Below are positions 9,861 through 21,525 of a stretch of DNA of 34,989 bases, in pieces (position 1 is the first letter of the stretch; each line of letters begins with the position of its first letter). A program made the position numbers and the translations under genes. The stretch comes from Sporodiniella umbellata. Lineage: Eukaryota; Mucoromycota; Mucoromycetes; Mucorales; Rhizopodaceae. Below the pieces are notes generated by a model. The model ran no database searches and was not told the DNA's origin. It was given only the letters and a program-made list of their open reading frames with translations. The stretch is taken from assembly GCA_025677835.1 (NCBI GenBank), contig JAIXMR010000162.1:1-34989 (forward strand), read 5' to 3'.

Positions 9861-11043
9861 TTATGTGTATATATATATATATCTACAGCTGATAGTCTAT
9901 GTACAAAAGAGTGCCTGTGTATATATTTAGGATGTCACGAAATAAAAAAACAAGAGACGAAAATAAAATCCAAAAGCTCATAAAAATATCTATTGAACAA
10001 TATATAGGTGATTAAAGAAAAAAATGCTCATGTTTTCTTTTTTTGGTGCTTGGTGTTATGCTTTATGCGTGTATTTAACCCAAAAAGAAAGAGAAAATTG
10101 ACACAGCGTTTCTATCTAAAATTGGGCTATTTTTTTTTTAGGCTCAAAATTTTTTTTCGCCAGTAGTGTTTGTAAAACAGTGTCCTGTGTTAAACTTACT
10201 GTAAGAGCTCTAGCCAATCGATTTTATTTACATGAGCTTTGACAACCCCTAATAGAGACTGTTGCACCAACCTCATGTTTTGAAGTATAACAGATCGTCT
10301 AGTCTTTAACGATTCGATCTTATACAACAGGTTGTTTTTTATTGACCCAGATAGCCTATGCGCAAAGTTTGTACGGTTTCCCTTAAGATACTTATTTTAC
10401 TTTTTAAAAAGATAATATTAGTAAATGTGTTATATGATTTATTCACTCGCACACAATTTTTTTTGTGCGCCAAAGTGAGTTGGTCTTCAGTCTCGTTTTT
10501 TCATTGCTTAGATTTAAGAAGTGATTGAAAAAGATCATTGTTTTATCACCTGGTTGTACACTTTATTAAGAGACAGGACTTTGCACTTCTCTGGAGCTTG
10601 AACAAAAAGCCATATCATAGTACCTATGTAGCCAAAAACCTGCCCCTTTATACTATCAACAAAGACCAAAGAATGCGCTTTTAAAAAACCTCACGATAAT
10701 AAACGACATGAGTATATCGCTGGCGGTTGTACTGTTGGTTATTTTGACTAATCAAGTAATGACTCGTATTTTGAATACTTAACGACTATGAAAACACTTT
10801 GTATCCAGCGGTTGAATTACTGTAATCTTTACCAAGCCAGATGAAGAGAAAGATCAAACCTTTAAAATGAGTTTTTCTCTAGTAAATACATTTATCACCT
10901 GATATTAGGGAAGTATTTTATCATCCTTGTGCATGAATTACTTTCTAAATACTGATGTACTTTTAAGCTCCACCTCAAACTAGTCATGTCTTACAGATAC
11001 TTCGGTCCAAAATTGTTTCAACTAATTTTTTTCAAAGCTGTTA
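9861..11043. promoter_or_regulatory. Divergent intergenic region, PAK kinase and TUL1
   Basis: About 1.2 kb separating two genes transcribed away from each other, so it should contain both promoters. A short (TA)n run at about 9867-9881 lies just upstream of the kinase start. An imperfect inverted repeat at 10444-10482 pairs CACT/AGTG and CGCACA/TGTGCG arms around a T-rich loop. I saw no gene, tRNA or well-known binding site. Confidence 0.45.
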
Positions 11044-13696
11044 ATGGAAGAGCCAGCACCAGAGAATGAGCAGCAAAGGTTTATACCACGCCAACAAATG
11101 AACCGAACAAGTTTCTATCTTCTTTTATTTCTATTTTGCTTGCTATTCTTTAATTTTACAGATGATGGTTTAGCAAAAGAAGGAAAGCTTACAAAGGCTG
11201 AGGTCATTCAAGAATTGCAAAATGAAAAAGAAACAGTTGGAAACATGACCTTTAGTACCAACATCACTCACGTAAAAGCTAAATCATACTATTTTCTGTT
11301 TTTTTAACTTGCAAAGATAAACCGCATGCACATGTAGCCTTTACCTTCTTCAGTCATTTCCCCTTTACAAAAAATGTGGTCCATTCACAATCCGCAAAGC
11401 TCACACTACTATCACAATATTACTGGAATATTTAGAGGTACAAATTAATGCGCTACAACACGGAACGTTTGTATAAAAAAAAAACCTAGGGGATTGGACA
11501 AATCGAAACATTAGTATACCCGCTTCAGCAAATGCAACACAAGTAAATGAGGCTCGAAATCAGTTTAAATTCGACGGTCCAGCATCTTTTACACTTCAAA
11601 TAAAATCCTTTCCCACCAAAAAAGACAACACAAACTATATTGAAGTAGGAGACAATCGAACTGGACCAGTTGAATTGATTTTTTTGTAGGGCTATATTCG
11701 GATAAAAGACGCTGAAAAAAGCGACTCGGGTGTATTGTTAACGGCAGAGGGAGTACATTTTTTATCGAATGGCTCACTGTATTTAATGGCAGTTCCTAAT
11801 GGGTAAGCGAAGTTGGTACTACGCAAATACCATGCTAAAACTGATGTTAGTCTATCTATACCATTACAAGAACTATTGAACATGCTACAGTCAAACGGAT
11901 CGTTTGTTACTGCCAAAGAAGTGCTTTCTGAGCAAATAGATAAGAGAATAGAAGAGCTGGAAAACAGTCGCTATTTAGATTGGGAATCTTCTGATGAGTC
12001 AGGTAAAGAGTAGAACTATTTGAATATAAGCTTAAACGACGAAAATATATATATATATATATATTCAGAATATGTCCCCCCGTTTTCCTGTCAATTCCAG
12101 ATGTTTTCTCAACTAAGTCCTGTGTCAAAAAACATTAAACAGTCTGAAATTCTGGAGTATGAAAGAGGTATACACAAGAAACACTGGCTTTGTTTCATTT
12201 TGTAACGCAATTTGTATAAAAGAGTTAGCGGACCCTCAAGGCATTTCAACCATTCCACCGCAACCGCTTCTGTTATCATCGCAGTTGTATTCCCCCAACT
12301 GCCATCTCCTATTGTCGATTGACAAACAGCCTGGAACCAAGATCGAGAAGTATTATAAAAAAGCTACTGCTTACGCAGGCATGGCTAGTGTTACTGCGAT
12401 TGTTCAGATATTTGCATTAATATACCAGATGGAATTTACGCCTACTCCATCGGTAAGATAAGCAGAGACAAAGCGAAGTATGAAACGCTGACTTTTGTAT
12501 AGAGTGTTTCAAATGTATCCTATTGGACTATTGCTATACAGGCTATCATGGATGGATATCTCTGTCTGCTTCATCTAACTACAGGTGTTGTTCTTGAGAA
12601 CGTTTTCATTCCTTTTGCAACAGCAGCTTTTTTTACTTTCATCTTGGTCTCTATATTTGGCATGAGATATTTGCTAGTTGTTTGGAGAATACAAAGACCA
12701 GAGTCGGTCCGTACAACGCCTGTAGAACCACCCGCCCAGCCCGAGGACTCCGAATCGAACACTGGCCCTGATGGTATACTTCCAACATCAACTGTTAGAA
12801 GGCCACCTGCCAATACAACAGAAGAGACAACCCCTTATAGAGAAGTCACATATCTCTATTACAGACTATGTAATTTAAGTTATCTTTGACTTTGTCAAAT
12901 GTAAGCTAATATCCTTATAGATGCCGTTTTGCTTTTGGGATTGTTTTTGTTTTATCAATCTGTAACCCGGTCAGCGTTCGTTCAAAACATTATTTTAGGA
13001 ACACTAGGCTTGTTCCTTTATTCTTTCTGGATACCACAAATTGTCCGAAACGTTTGGAGAGGCTGTAGACGACCACTCAGTCACCGGTATATTTTGGTCA
13101 TGAGCATCACTCGTTTATCCATCCCTTTGTGTAAGTAGTCAAAGAACTTTAATCTATTAATCTCAGTAGATTTTTATGGGTGCCCTGCAAACTTGATTGG
13201 CCATGAGACAACACCTTGGGTGTGGGGTATTGTTGCTTATGTTGCGTTGCAAGTCGCTATTATGTTCCTTCAAGATACTTTTGGCCCGCGTTTGTTTGTT
13301 CCTTCTAAGGTACAGAATCAAACCAACAGAAGCCAATCGTAAAATTCATAATGATTCGTTTTTCTTCTTTAGTACCTTCCACAAACTTACAACTACCACC
13401 CTATCTTGTCATCCCTTGATGATGAGGAAACTTTACAACAAGAAGCTAACACTGTACATCCCAAAGACTGCTCTATTTGCATGCTGCCTATTGAAGTAAG
13501 CGTCAACAGCAATTCTGGATTAAATGTTCTATCTCGCTCAAACTACATGATGACCCCTTGCCACCATCTTTTCCATACAGAATGCTTAGAAAGGGTAATA
13601 TAAAAAAAGAAAAAAGATATACTAAATCAGTTACTGTAGTGGATGAGAATCAAGCTCGAATGTCCTGTTTGTAGATCGTATCTTCCAGCATGTTAA
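11044..13696 (+). CDS. TUL1: Tul1/Dsc1-type transmembrane RING E3 ubiquitin ligase
   Basis: Membrane ubiquitin ligase of the yeast Tul1 / fission yeast Dsc1 family, which marks misfolded or orphan membrane proteins in the Golgi/endosome/vacuole and in fission yeast cleaves SREBP. Exons: 11044-11271, 11338-11437, 11490-11644, 11690-11802, 11851-12002, 12069-12167, 12223-12452, 12503-12869, 12921-13130, 13167-13309, 13373-13594, 13640-13696; 691 residues, phase kept at every GT-AG junction. An N-terminal membrane anchor (FYLLLFLFCLLFF) precedes a lumenal region with several N-x-T sites (NMT, NIT, NAT). Then come SPNCHLLLSI, MDGYLCLLHL and several membrane spans, including FYGCP followed by GPRLFVPS. 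It ends in RING-H2: CSIC, CHHLFH, C, and CPVC within 20 residues of the stop. The intron at 11645-11689 is only 45 nt. Confidence 0.85.
13640..13696 (+). other. TUL1 last exon completing the RING-H2 finger
   Basis: A 57-nt exon reading WMRIKLECPVCRSYLPAC and stop. It supplies the final Cys pair of the RING. It is too short to be found from open-frame length alone, and without it the ligase would look truncated. A possible ATTAAA polyadenylation signal follows at 13719-13724. Confidence 0.75.
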
Positions 13697-13829
13697 AATT
13701 TTTCATATATTACCTTTCATTAAAGCATATTTTTTTTTTTTTGGTGAGTCCTAGTTTTCCTGTTGATCAAACCACTACAAAAAGGTAGGTCACACAGAAA
13801 AGTTGTTTCTCAGGAACTTCAGCTATTGC

Positions 13830-14120
13830 TCAATAAAAGTTGAGTGTGTCTTCTGTGAGCAAGTCTTGTATTGATTCGTCCTGATTGATTTGAAAAAAAC
13901 TACATGCTTCTTTCAATGGTTCAAAAACTATACCTCCTTTGGTCATAAAGCGCCAGGTACAAATGGCTATTGTAAAGCAGATATACGCGAAAAACGATTG
14001 TGATTGATACGGACTTTTGAATGCCTGTATCTGTGGCCAATTAAAAAATAACAAAATTGTGTGCTTGAAGACGCAATGTTCGTAAAGATATGGAACATAA
14101 TGACAAATAGATCTGATATC
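13830..14120 (-). CDS. Uncharacterised small open frame with one membrane span
   Basis: The minus strand reads open for 96 codons from 14120 to a TGA at 13830. It contains no convincing ATG: the best internal start is TTG at 14054. A possible splice acceptor (ATATCAG) lies at its upstream end, so this could be the last exon of a small gene whose first exon would overlap the MET5 promoter. The translation has a likely transmembrane segment (SQSFFAYICFTIAICTW) followed by a hydrophilic acidic tail ending TEDTLNFY. The amino-acid order looks protein-like, but I cannot place it in a family. It could also be a chance frame. Confidence 0.3.
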   Translation of the reverse strand, partial: DIRSICHYVPYLYEHCVFKHTILLFFNWPQIQAFKSPYQSQSFFAYICFTIAICTWRFMTKGGIVFEPLKEACSFFQINQDESIQDLLTEDTLNFY

Positions 14121-14144
14121 TCAAACTATCATTGAGTGAGAGAC

Positions 14145-14158
14145 TTTTTTTTTTTTTT
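14145..14158 (+). promoter_or_regulatory. T14 tract upstream of MET5
   Basis: An uninterrupted run of 14 T on the coding strand, ending 69 nt before the MET5 ATG. Poly(dA:dT) tracts of this kind exclude nucleosomes in fungal promoters. The same arrangement recurs at most gene starts in this window. The role here is inferred from position. Confidence 0.4.
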
Positions 14159-14227
14159 GAAAGGTTTAAACAGTTGACAGTTTTCGGTTTTCCCTTCTCT
14201 TTTCTTAGTTTATTATATTAATTTTTT

Positions 14228-17200
14228 ATGTCTCACCGCGAACTATTAAATGGTGAAAGCGCCTCTATTAAAGCCTCTCAAAAACTGAGCGAGCATGTAT
14301 ATACCTACAAGTCTTTTGACATAAACCAAGAAAAGAATATTTGGGGAAACAAGGCAAAGTTCACCGTCAACAGCCAGAGTGAACTTGTTTTGGACTCAAA
14401 CATACACGCTTCGGCATTGATATCATCTCAAACCTTGATTTCAGCCATACCTCAGTTGTATCAATTGGCCCAAGAAAATTCGTCCGTTGTACTCCATGTT
14501 TCAGCAGAGAATGCTAGCAACAATTCATTTGCCGATTTTTCTAATGTGATGGCTATTAGACAAAGCGGTCTATCCCTCTTATCCTCGTCTACTGTTCAAG
14601 AAGCTTACGATTTGGCAATCATTGCTCACATGGTGGCTATAAAAACCCATACGCCAGTCTTACACTTTTTTGATTCAAGGCGTATTTCTAATGAATACTC
14701 TACTGTTGAAACAATTGAGCCGTCTGTACTCCCTCAACTTATTACCTCAGAAGACATTGAGAGATATCAGCAGTATCAAAACGAAAAACAGCAATCGGTC
14801 ACTGCTTATAATCAATATAAACAGCAAAGTCAAGATGTAGCTGTTGATGTTTATTCATCTGTGAAAGAAGCCATGGTATTGTTTTGTAGTGTGACTGGCC
14901 GCCACTATTTGCCTTTGGAATACAGTGGTCACCCTAATGCTGAAAATGTTGTAGTTGCTATGGGAGCAGGCGCCTCTGTTGTAGAGCAAACAGTAAATGC
15001 ACTCCGTATTGAAAAGAAAGATGCAAGCATTGGTGTTTTAAAAGTAAGGCTCTATCGACCTTGGTCTGATAAGGATCTTCAAAGTCTTTTGCCGGTATCG
15101 ATCAACCATCTGGCGGTTTTAGAACCGTCCCAAGACGTAGCATCTTCCTGGAATCCTTTGTTTTTGGATGTAGTAAGTGCCTATCAGTCGGCTGAAAACG
15201 ACAAGGTGGATATTGTGAGCGGTCAGTATGGTGTTCTGTCTGAAGACTTTTCGCCTGTTCATGTACAAGCGGTCTTTCAAGCGCTTGCTCAAAAAGATAT
15301 TCAGCGCAAGTTTGAAGTTTCTCGTTTGCCTCAAATTGTAAACGCAGTGAATGTTGTGCCTGAGGAGACTGAAGAGTTTATCTTGGCTGGCCAAGAGCAA
15401 AAGGCAATTCAGTATGCCAAATCGGCCACCTCTGCTGGAAAATATGCTCAGGTCTACACCCTAAACGGCGTATCCCATGTTCGAATTGCAACTGCTGGCT
15501 CTATCTTGCCTTCTTTGGTTTCTGGAGTCAAAGCTGTCACCCTCATCGAAAATGTTGCTGATCTGTCCAACTCAGCTAAAAACTCCATTTATAGCTCAAA
15601 AACCAAAGCATTTTTAATTAATGAGACTAGAAGTTTTGAAAGTAGCCTTTCTGCTATTTTGGCCAAAGCTAAGAATTTTGTGATTCCTCAAGAGTGGTCA
15701 TCTTCTCAAGATGTTTCATCAATCGAAGAAGCCCAGAGACCCTCCGTAGAAGAATCCTATCTTCAAATGCTTAGCCAAGCGTTCCAAGACCGTCTCAACA
15801 TTACCAATGCTGTGCATAGCGCCTCTGTATGGTCTAAAGATCAACATCAGCCCGAGTCAGCAGCCCCAGAATTTGGCTATGGTAAAATTTTGAGTCAGAT
15901 TCACCAACGAGCTCAATTTATCGATTCTATTGAAAGAACTGTCAAGGAAGGAAAGATTCAGGATACTTCTCTCAAGGCCCTCTCACAATGGCTTGTGGCA
16001 GTCAAATCAAAAAATCACGACTCTAAATCTATTGGAAAAGCTGCCGATGTAGTGGTGGCTTCGATTGCTGATGAATATATCCTACAAAACAAAAACCATC
16101 TGTATGCTAAATCAAATTGGCTAATTGGGTCAGACTCTTGGGCTTACGACCTTGGTCAGTCTGGCGTTCACCACGTTATTGCTCAGGGGGAAAACGTCAA
16201 TATGCTTATTATTGATACGTTGCCTTATTCTTCTGTTGAGGCTCGCGAAAAAAGCAAGAAGGATATCGGCCTTTACGCTATGAATTTTGGAAGTGTCTAT
16301 GTTGCTTCGGTTGCTGTTTATTCTTCATATACTGGTGTGTTAAATGCCCTTATCGAAGCCGATGCTTACCATGGTCCTTCAATTGTTTTAGCTTACTTAC
16401 CACAAGCAGAAGTTCCTAGTCCCCTGTATTCTCTCAAAGAAACTAAGGTTGCAGTTGATAATGGTACATGGCCCCTCTATCGTTGGAATCCTCTACTGGA
16501 GTCACAAGGAAAAGAGCCTTTCAGCTTAGATTCTCAGCGCATTAAGAAAGACCTTGAAAAGTTTTTGGAACGTGAAAACCACTTTTCTCAAATTGTCTCT
16601 CGACAACCTGATATTTCCAGGATTTTAGTTAGTTCTCTAGAAAAGGTAAAGAAAAAAAAAAAAATACAAATTGTCAGCTTTTTCTTATATATTATCATTA
16701 GGACGTTCAAAAGAGACATTTAGAATTAAAGCGTAAAGCGCGCGACGATTTCGCTAAGCTGTTGTCGGGTCTTGGTGCTGCTAATGGTCCACCTCTGACG
16801 GTCCTATTTGGCTCTGATAATGGCAATGCTGAAGGCGTGGCTAAAAAACTAGCTACAAGGGCCAAGTCCAGAGGGCTGAAGGTCAAGCTGATGGCTATGG
16901 ATGACTACCCAGATGTTCAAGAGCTATCAGGCGATACCAACGTTGTCTTTGTGGTTTCCACTGCAGGTCAAGGTGAATTTCCCTCAAACTCTCGTGAGCT
17001 TTGGAAGTCATTGAATTCTATGATTCTTGGCGATATCAATTTTTCTGAATTAAACTATGCTGTCTTTGGTATGGGCGACAGTCATTATTGGCCACGCGAA
17101 GAAGACGCTGTATTTTATAATCGCCCTGCTAAACTGATTGATGCTAAACTTGAAGCTTTGGGAGCCAATCGTCTTTTGGATCTCGGTTTGGGTGACGATC

Positions 17201-18981
17201 AAGATGCAGATGGCTACGAAACTGGCCTAGGTATTTGGCAGCCAGAGTTTTGGAAATCTATCGGCGTCAAGGATGTTGGGGCTGAAGACGATGAACCAAA
17301 GTTGACAGACGACCAAATGAAGATTAACTCAAACTATCTGCGTGGTACTATTGCCCAAGACCTTGCCGATGAATCTACTGGTGCTATCAGTGAAATCAAT
17401 GGTAAACTGCTCAAGTTTCATGGTTCCTACGGTCAAGACGATCGCGATATAAGAGAAGAACGTAAAAAAATGGGCCTTGAAAAGGCTTTTAGCTTTATGA
17501 TTCGTGTACGTATGCCTGGAGGTGCAGCTACTCCGGAACAATGGCTTGCTATGGACAAACTGGCTGATGAGTATGCTAATGGTGCTATCAAATGCACCAC
17601 TAGACAGGCATTTCAACTACACGGCATTTTGAAAAAAAATCTGCGCTCTACCATTCGAGGCATCAACCACTCTCTTCTCAGTACCCTTGCTGCTTGTGGT
17701 GATGTTAACCGCAACATTATGATCACACCTATTACCGAAATCCCTGAAGTACATGCGCAGGTTCAGGAGTTTGGATATCAAGTCATGGAGCATCTTGCGC
17801 CCAAGACCACTGCTTACCATGAAATTTGGCTAGCGGATGAACAAGTGGCAGGTAATGCTGTTCAAGATTTTGAACCTATCTATGGCCCTACTTATTTGCC
17901 TCGTAAGTTCAAGATCGTTATTGCCGTTCCTCCCAATAACGATGTCGATATCTTTGCTCACGACCTGGGATATATTGCTATTGTTGACGAAAACAAGAAA
18001 GTCAAGGGCTATAACGTTACTATTGGTGGTGGGATGGGCATGACCCATGGTAACAAGAAGACCTACCCTCGTCCCGCAAATGTCATAGGCTATGTTCCAG
18101 CTGAGTTAGCTGTCAAATGCGGTGAAGCAGTAATGACTACGCAAAGAGATTTTGGTGATCGCACAAACCGTAAACATGCTCGTTTCAAGTACACTATTGA
18201 TACTTATGGACTGGACTTTATTAAAAGCGAAATCGAAAATCGTATGGGAACCAAGTTTCAAGTTCCTGCTCCATATGAGTTTAAAGACAATGCTGATCGC
18301 TATGGATGGACGAAGGGCGTTGATGACAAATGGCATTTCTGTATGTTTATAGAAAACGGAAAAATTAAGGACTGGCCAGACTTTCAACCCAAAACTGGCC
18401 TTCGTGAACTAGCTCAATGGCACAAGGGTGAATTCCGTCTATCTCCTAACCAACATCTTGTTATTGCCAACGTTCCTGAAGTTGATCTCGAAAGAACCAA
18501 AGCTTTGTTAACCAAGTACAAAATGGACAATCTTGCTTTCACTGGTCTCCGCAAAAACGCTATGGCTTGCGTTGCTTTGCCGACATGTGGTCTTGCTATG
18601 GCTGAATCAGAGCGCTATCTACCCACTTTGGTGAAGCACCTTGAAAAGGCAATCGAAGAGGCTGGTCTCCGCGACGATGCTATTACTATCCGTATGACAG
18701 GATGTCCCAATGGTTGCGCCCGTCCTTACCTTGGCGAAATTGCTTTTGTTGGTAAAGCGCCTAATACATACAATGTTTATCTCGGTGGCGGCCATAAAGG
18801 AGAACGACTCAACAAGCTTTACAAAGAAAGTTTGAAAGAAGAAGAGATCCTGAAAGAAATTAACCCTATAATCAAGCGGTATGCTACTGAACGTCTTGTT
18901 GATGAGCCTTTTGGTGATTATGTGATACGGGCTGGCTATGTGAAGAAAACTATAACAGGAACTGATTTCCATGAACTTTAA
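14228..18981 (+). CDS. MET5: Sulfite reductase [NADPH] hemoprotein (beta) subunit
   Basis: Reduces sulfite to sulfide in sulfate assimilation, as the beta subunit of the alpha2beta2 enzyme with the Met10-type flavoprotein. Exons 14228-16645 and 16702-18981 give 1565 residues, a little longer than yeast Met5 (about 1440). The N-terminal half (to about 800) is the pyruvate-ferredoxin-oxidoreductase-like part typical of fungal Met5. A flavodoxin-like domain follows the intron (TVLFGSDNGNAEGVAKKL, STAGQGEFPSNSRELW, FGMGDSHYW). From about 1035 comes the siroheme/ferredoxin-like hemoprotein (KFHGSYGQDDRD, CTTRQAFQLHG). The 4Fe-4S/siroheme ligands are visible as Cys1429 and Cys1435 (CVALPTC) and Cys1474 and Cys1478 (CPNGC). 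All key residues are intact. The single 56-nt intron sits in the linker between the N-terminal half and the flavodoxin domain. Confidence 0.93.
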
Positions 18982-19539
18982 ATAACTGTATAATATCCCA
19001 AATAAAAAGAATAAGAGCTGTATAGTAATACTTTTATTTTAATTTTCTATTGTTACAGTCCCTCCTACTTTAATATGCGCAATTACAGTCCATTTGCGCT
19101 TTATTATGAAACTGGCTTATGCTTTTCTATTGCTTCGATTGTCGTTTTGTTATGACTCCATAGTTTGGTGTACTCAATGAAGCTAATACCTGAACCACGC
19201 TGCTTCTAAAGAAGATTGATAGTAAAGTAAATCCTAGTGAATAGTCCAACATTCAAAGAGCTTGAAGTTTATAGTAACTATAAATTAGTGGCTGTATGGA
19301 CAAAACACCATATAAAACAAAAAAAAAGGGTATACTGTAGCACAATGCTTTAGGTGTTTTTTTTTCAGTTCAGCCGCGGTTAACAAATTCTTCAATGCTA
19401 CCATTGGAAGATCTACGAAACAAAAAGATCGTCAGCCAATAATGGATGTGACTCTGTTTAAAACGTTATAAAAAGTAGTTTTTGACTTTTTTTTTTTTTT
19501 TTGTTAGTTTCTGAATTATTTCTATGTTTTTTTTATATA
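18982..19539. other. Intergenic, MET5 3' flank and RhoGEF promoter
   Basis: An AATAAA at 19001-19006, 20 nt after the MET5 stop, is a likely polyadenylation signal. A 16-nt T run at 19487-19502 lies 37 nt upstream of the RhoGEF ATG. Nothing else is recognised. Confidence 0.5.
19001..19006 (+). terminator. Likely MET5 polyadenylation signal
   Basis: A consensus AATAAA hexamer in an AT-rich stretch 20 nt downstream of the stop codon. Confidence 0.4.
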
Positions 19540-21401
19540 ATGCATTCAGTTGTTAGCGAGAAGAATAAAGCCGTTTCTTTAAAAGAAGGCGTTAGACCCA
19601 TTCTTACAAACACCAAAAAGAGATGGTCTGGCTTGCTGTCAAAAAACAAACACAACACCAGTCCAGTAGCGCCTAGCGAAGACCTTGTTGAGTCTCCAGA
19701 TAGTGACAAAACAATATTTCCACCTGTTAATCCAAAATCGGCACATCGACGAGCAAACTCGAATGGATGTAACTTCAAAAAACGGTTTCATCTACCTAGC
19801 TTTGGTAAGCAAGATATAACCGCGGACGGTTATACACCTGAGATTCCAGAGCCTATTATGCCCCCACTTATTGATTGGTCACCCGAGACGCCTCTGTCAC
19901 CCATCCCTTGGGAACTGCAGACAACATCCAATCCGCCAAAAAAAAGGCATGCTCTGGATGCGTCGAAAAGGTATAGCTTCAACTCATTCCACGACGACTC
20001 TGAATCTGTAGACACCGAAGAGGAAGATTTAGACTATCACTCTGATCCAGAGCTTAACGAAATGGACATACATGAGATATCTTCAGACGTGACTCTTATC
20101 AGTACAGGCAGCTCTCATTTACGTCGCCGCTCCAGCTGCCCTGATTACGACTCTTTGTCCCAGTCATCTACCTCTACGGTTGTAGAGAAAGACATTTTAT
20201 GGATTACGGATCAAAGTGCCCGCCACATGTCAGCCTTTAAGAATCACAAGCACGCTGCTGAAAGAAAGGCTACATTTAAGCCCTGTCAAAAAACACTTGC
20301 ACGTGCAGCCGAAGCAGCAGCGAACGGTGACACAACCCCTCGCCACACGCCTTTGCTTATGCATTTTTGCGAAGAGACAGCCAAGTACCTGTACATTCCT
20401 AATATTGTTGATCCAGTATCGCACAAACCGGTATTAAAGTTTACAAACATAAAGCCTAGACAATACGAGCTCAAGAGAAAAACAAGCTGGAAAAGAGAAG
20501 CAAAGGGCCTTAGGGTCTGGCATGACACGCTCAAAGACATTTTACAGTCCCCGTCCCCTACTATATCTCGTGAAAAGGTAGAATATACCGCCTGAAGGCT
20601 GGTGACTAATGCGGTTTATAGTATCACGATAAAATGGAAAAGCATATGCTGACCCGCAACTTTATCTTGCGAGAATTCTACGTTACTGAAGTTAACTTTT
20701 GGAATCAACTCTACTATACGAAAGTCGTATGTTTAGCAAAAATCACCTCTAATCTTCATATGAAACTAACTTTCAATCTCAGGTATTTTATGATGCGCTT
20801 ACCTATGCCATGGACAAACACAGCAACCTGAACACAAACGTTGCCGATAGCTTCTCTAACCTGTTTGATCTCATGAAGTTCTCTGCAAAGATGATCCATC
20901 GTTTGAGACACTTTCAGCTGAACCAAAAGGCACTCCATACAACGTCACTAAAAGACATGCCAACGGATTGTAACATTCAACTGGGAAAGGTTTTATGCGA
21001 AGCGTCGGAGGATCTCGTTGTCTTTTTCAGATGCGCTCTGGACTACAGAGAAAACAAAAAGCTTCTGCAGCATAAGATGTACGAGAGCTACCGTGAGGTA
21101 AGTCAAACCTTTAGTTGTATGTATCTGACCGCCATCGCAGAGACTGTACACACGAAAGGAAACTAGCAAGTTTACAATGGAAGACTATTTTATTATTCCT
21201 ATTCAGCGTGTTGCGCGATATGGCCTTTTATTAGCCGGTAAAGAAAAAAACCTGACAAATAAGCGAATGCCTATTAAGCTGTCATCCATAGATCTCTTGA
21301 AGCACTCTGATCCGGACATGGACGACTATAAACATCTAGTCCAGGCCCACAAAGTGATCACCAGTCTAGCCACGGCTATGGACTCAATCCAGAAAAAATA
21401 A
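19540..21401 (+). CDS. Short RhoGEF (DH-domain) protein without a PH domain
   Basis: Predicted guanine-nucleotide exchange factor for a Rho-family GTPase. Exons 19540-20577, 20622-20723, 20783-21097, 21141-21237 and 21292-21401 give 553 residues; introns are 44, 59, 43 and 54 nt. The ATG at 19540 (MHSVVSEKNKAVSL) is preferred because the frame upstream opens only with a non-ATG codon. Residues 1 to about 345 are Ser/Pro-rich and low in structure (RRRSSCPDYDSLSQSSTST). The DH domain starts near ILREFYVTEVNFWNQL and includes the diagnostic FIIPIQRVARYGLLLADLLKH helix, followed by AHKVITSLATAMDSI and a stop. Dbl-type exchange factors normally carry a PH domain directly after this, and none is present. 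An AATAAA follows at 21473-21478. Confidence 0.8.
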
Positions 21402-21472
21402 CTTGCTTCACAAGCATACAATCATTCACACTACACATACACATTGTACATTTAATAATCCTTTCATAAATC

Positions 21473-21478
21473 AATAAA
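21473..21478 (+). terminator. Likely RhoGEF polyadenylation signal
   Basis: AATAAA 71 nt after the stop, in the 124-nt gap before the convergent acetyltransferase gene. Confidence 0.35.
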
Positions 21479-21525
21479 CAGACATAAATACTATGTACAC
21501 TCAATCTACTTTTTTTTTTTTTTTT

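Noticed and set aside
11281..13640. TUL1 locus as a decayed pseudogene because of many short frames
   Set aside because: All eleven interruptions are removable GT-AG introns that keep phase and restore every family motif, including the full RING-H2.
14031..14045. TGTGGC plus CCAAT motif as a methionine-regulon site for MET5
   Set aside because: A TGTGGCCAAT string lies about 190 nt upstream, but the Met31/32 consensus is only partly met and conservation of that regulator in this lineage is unknown.
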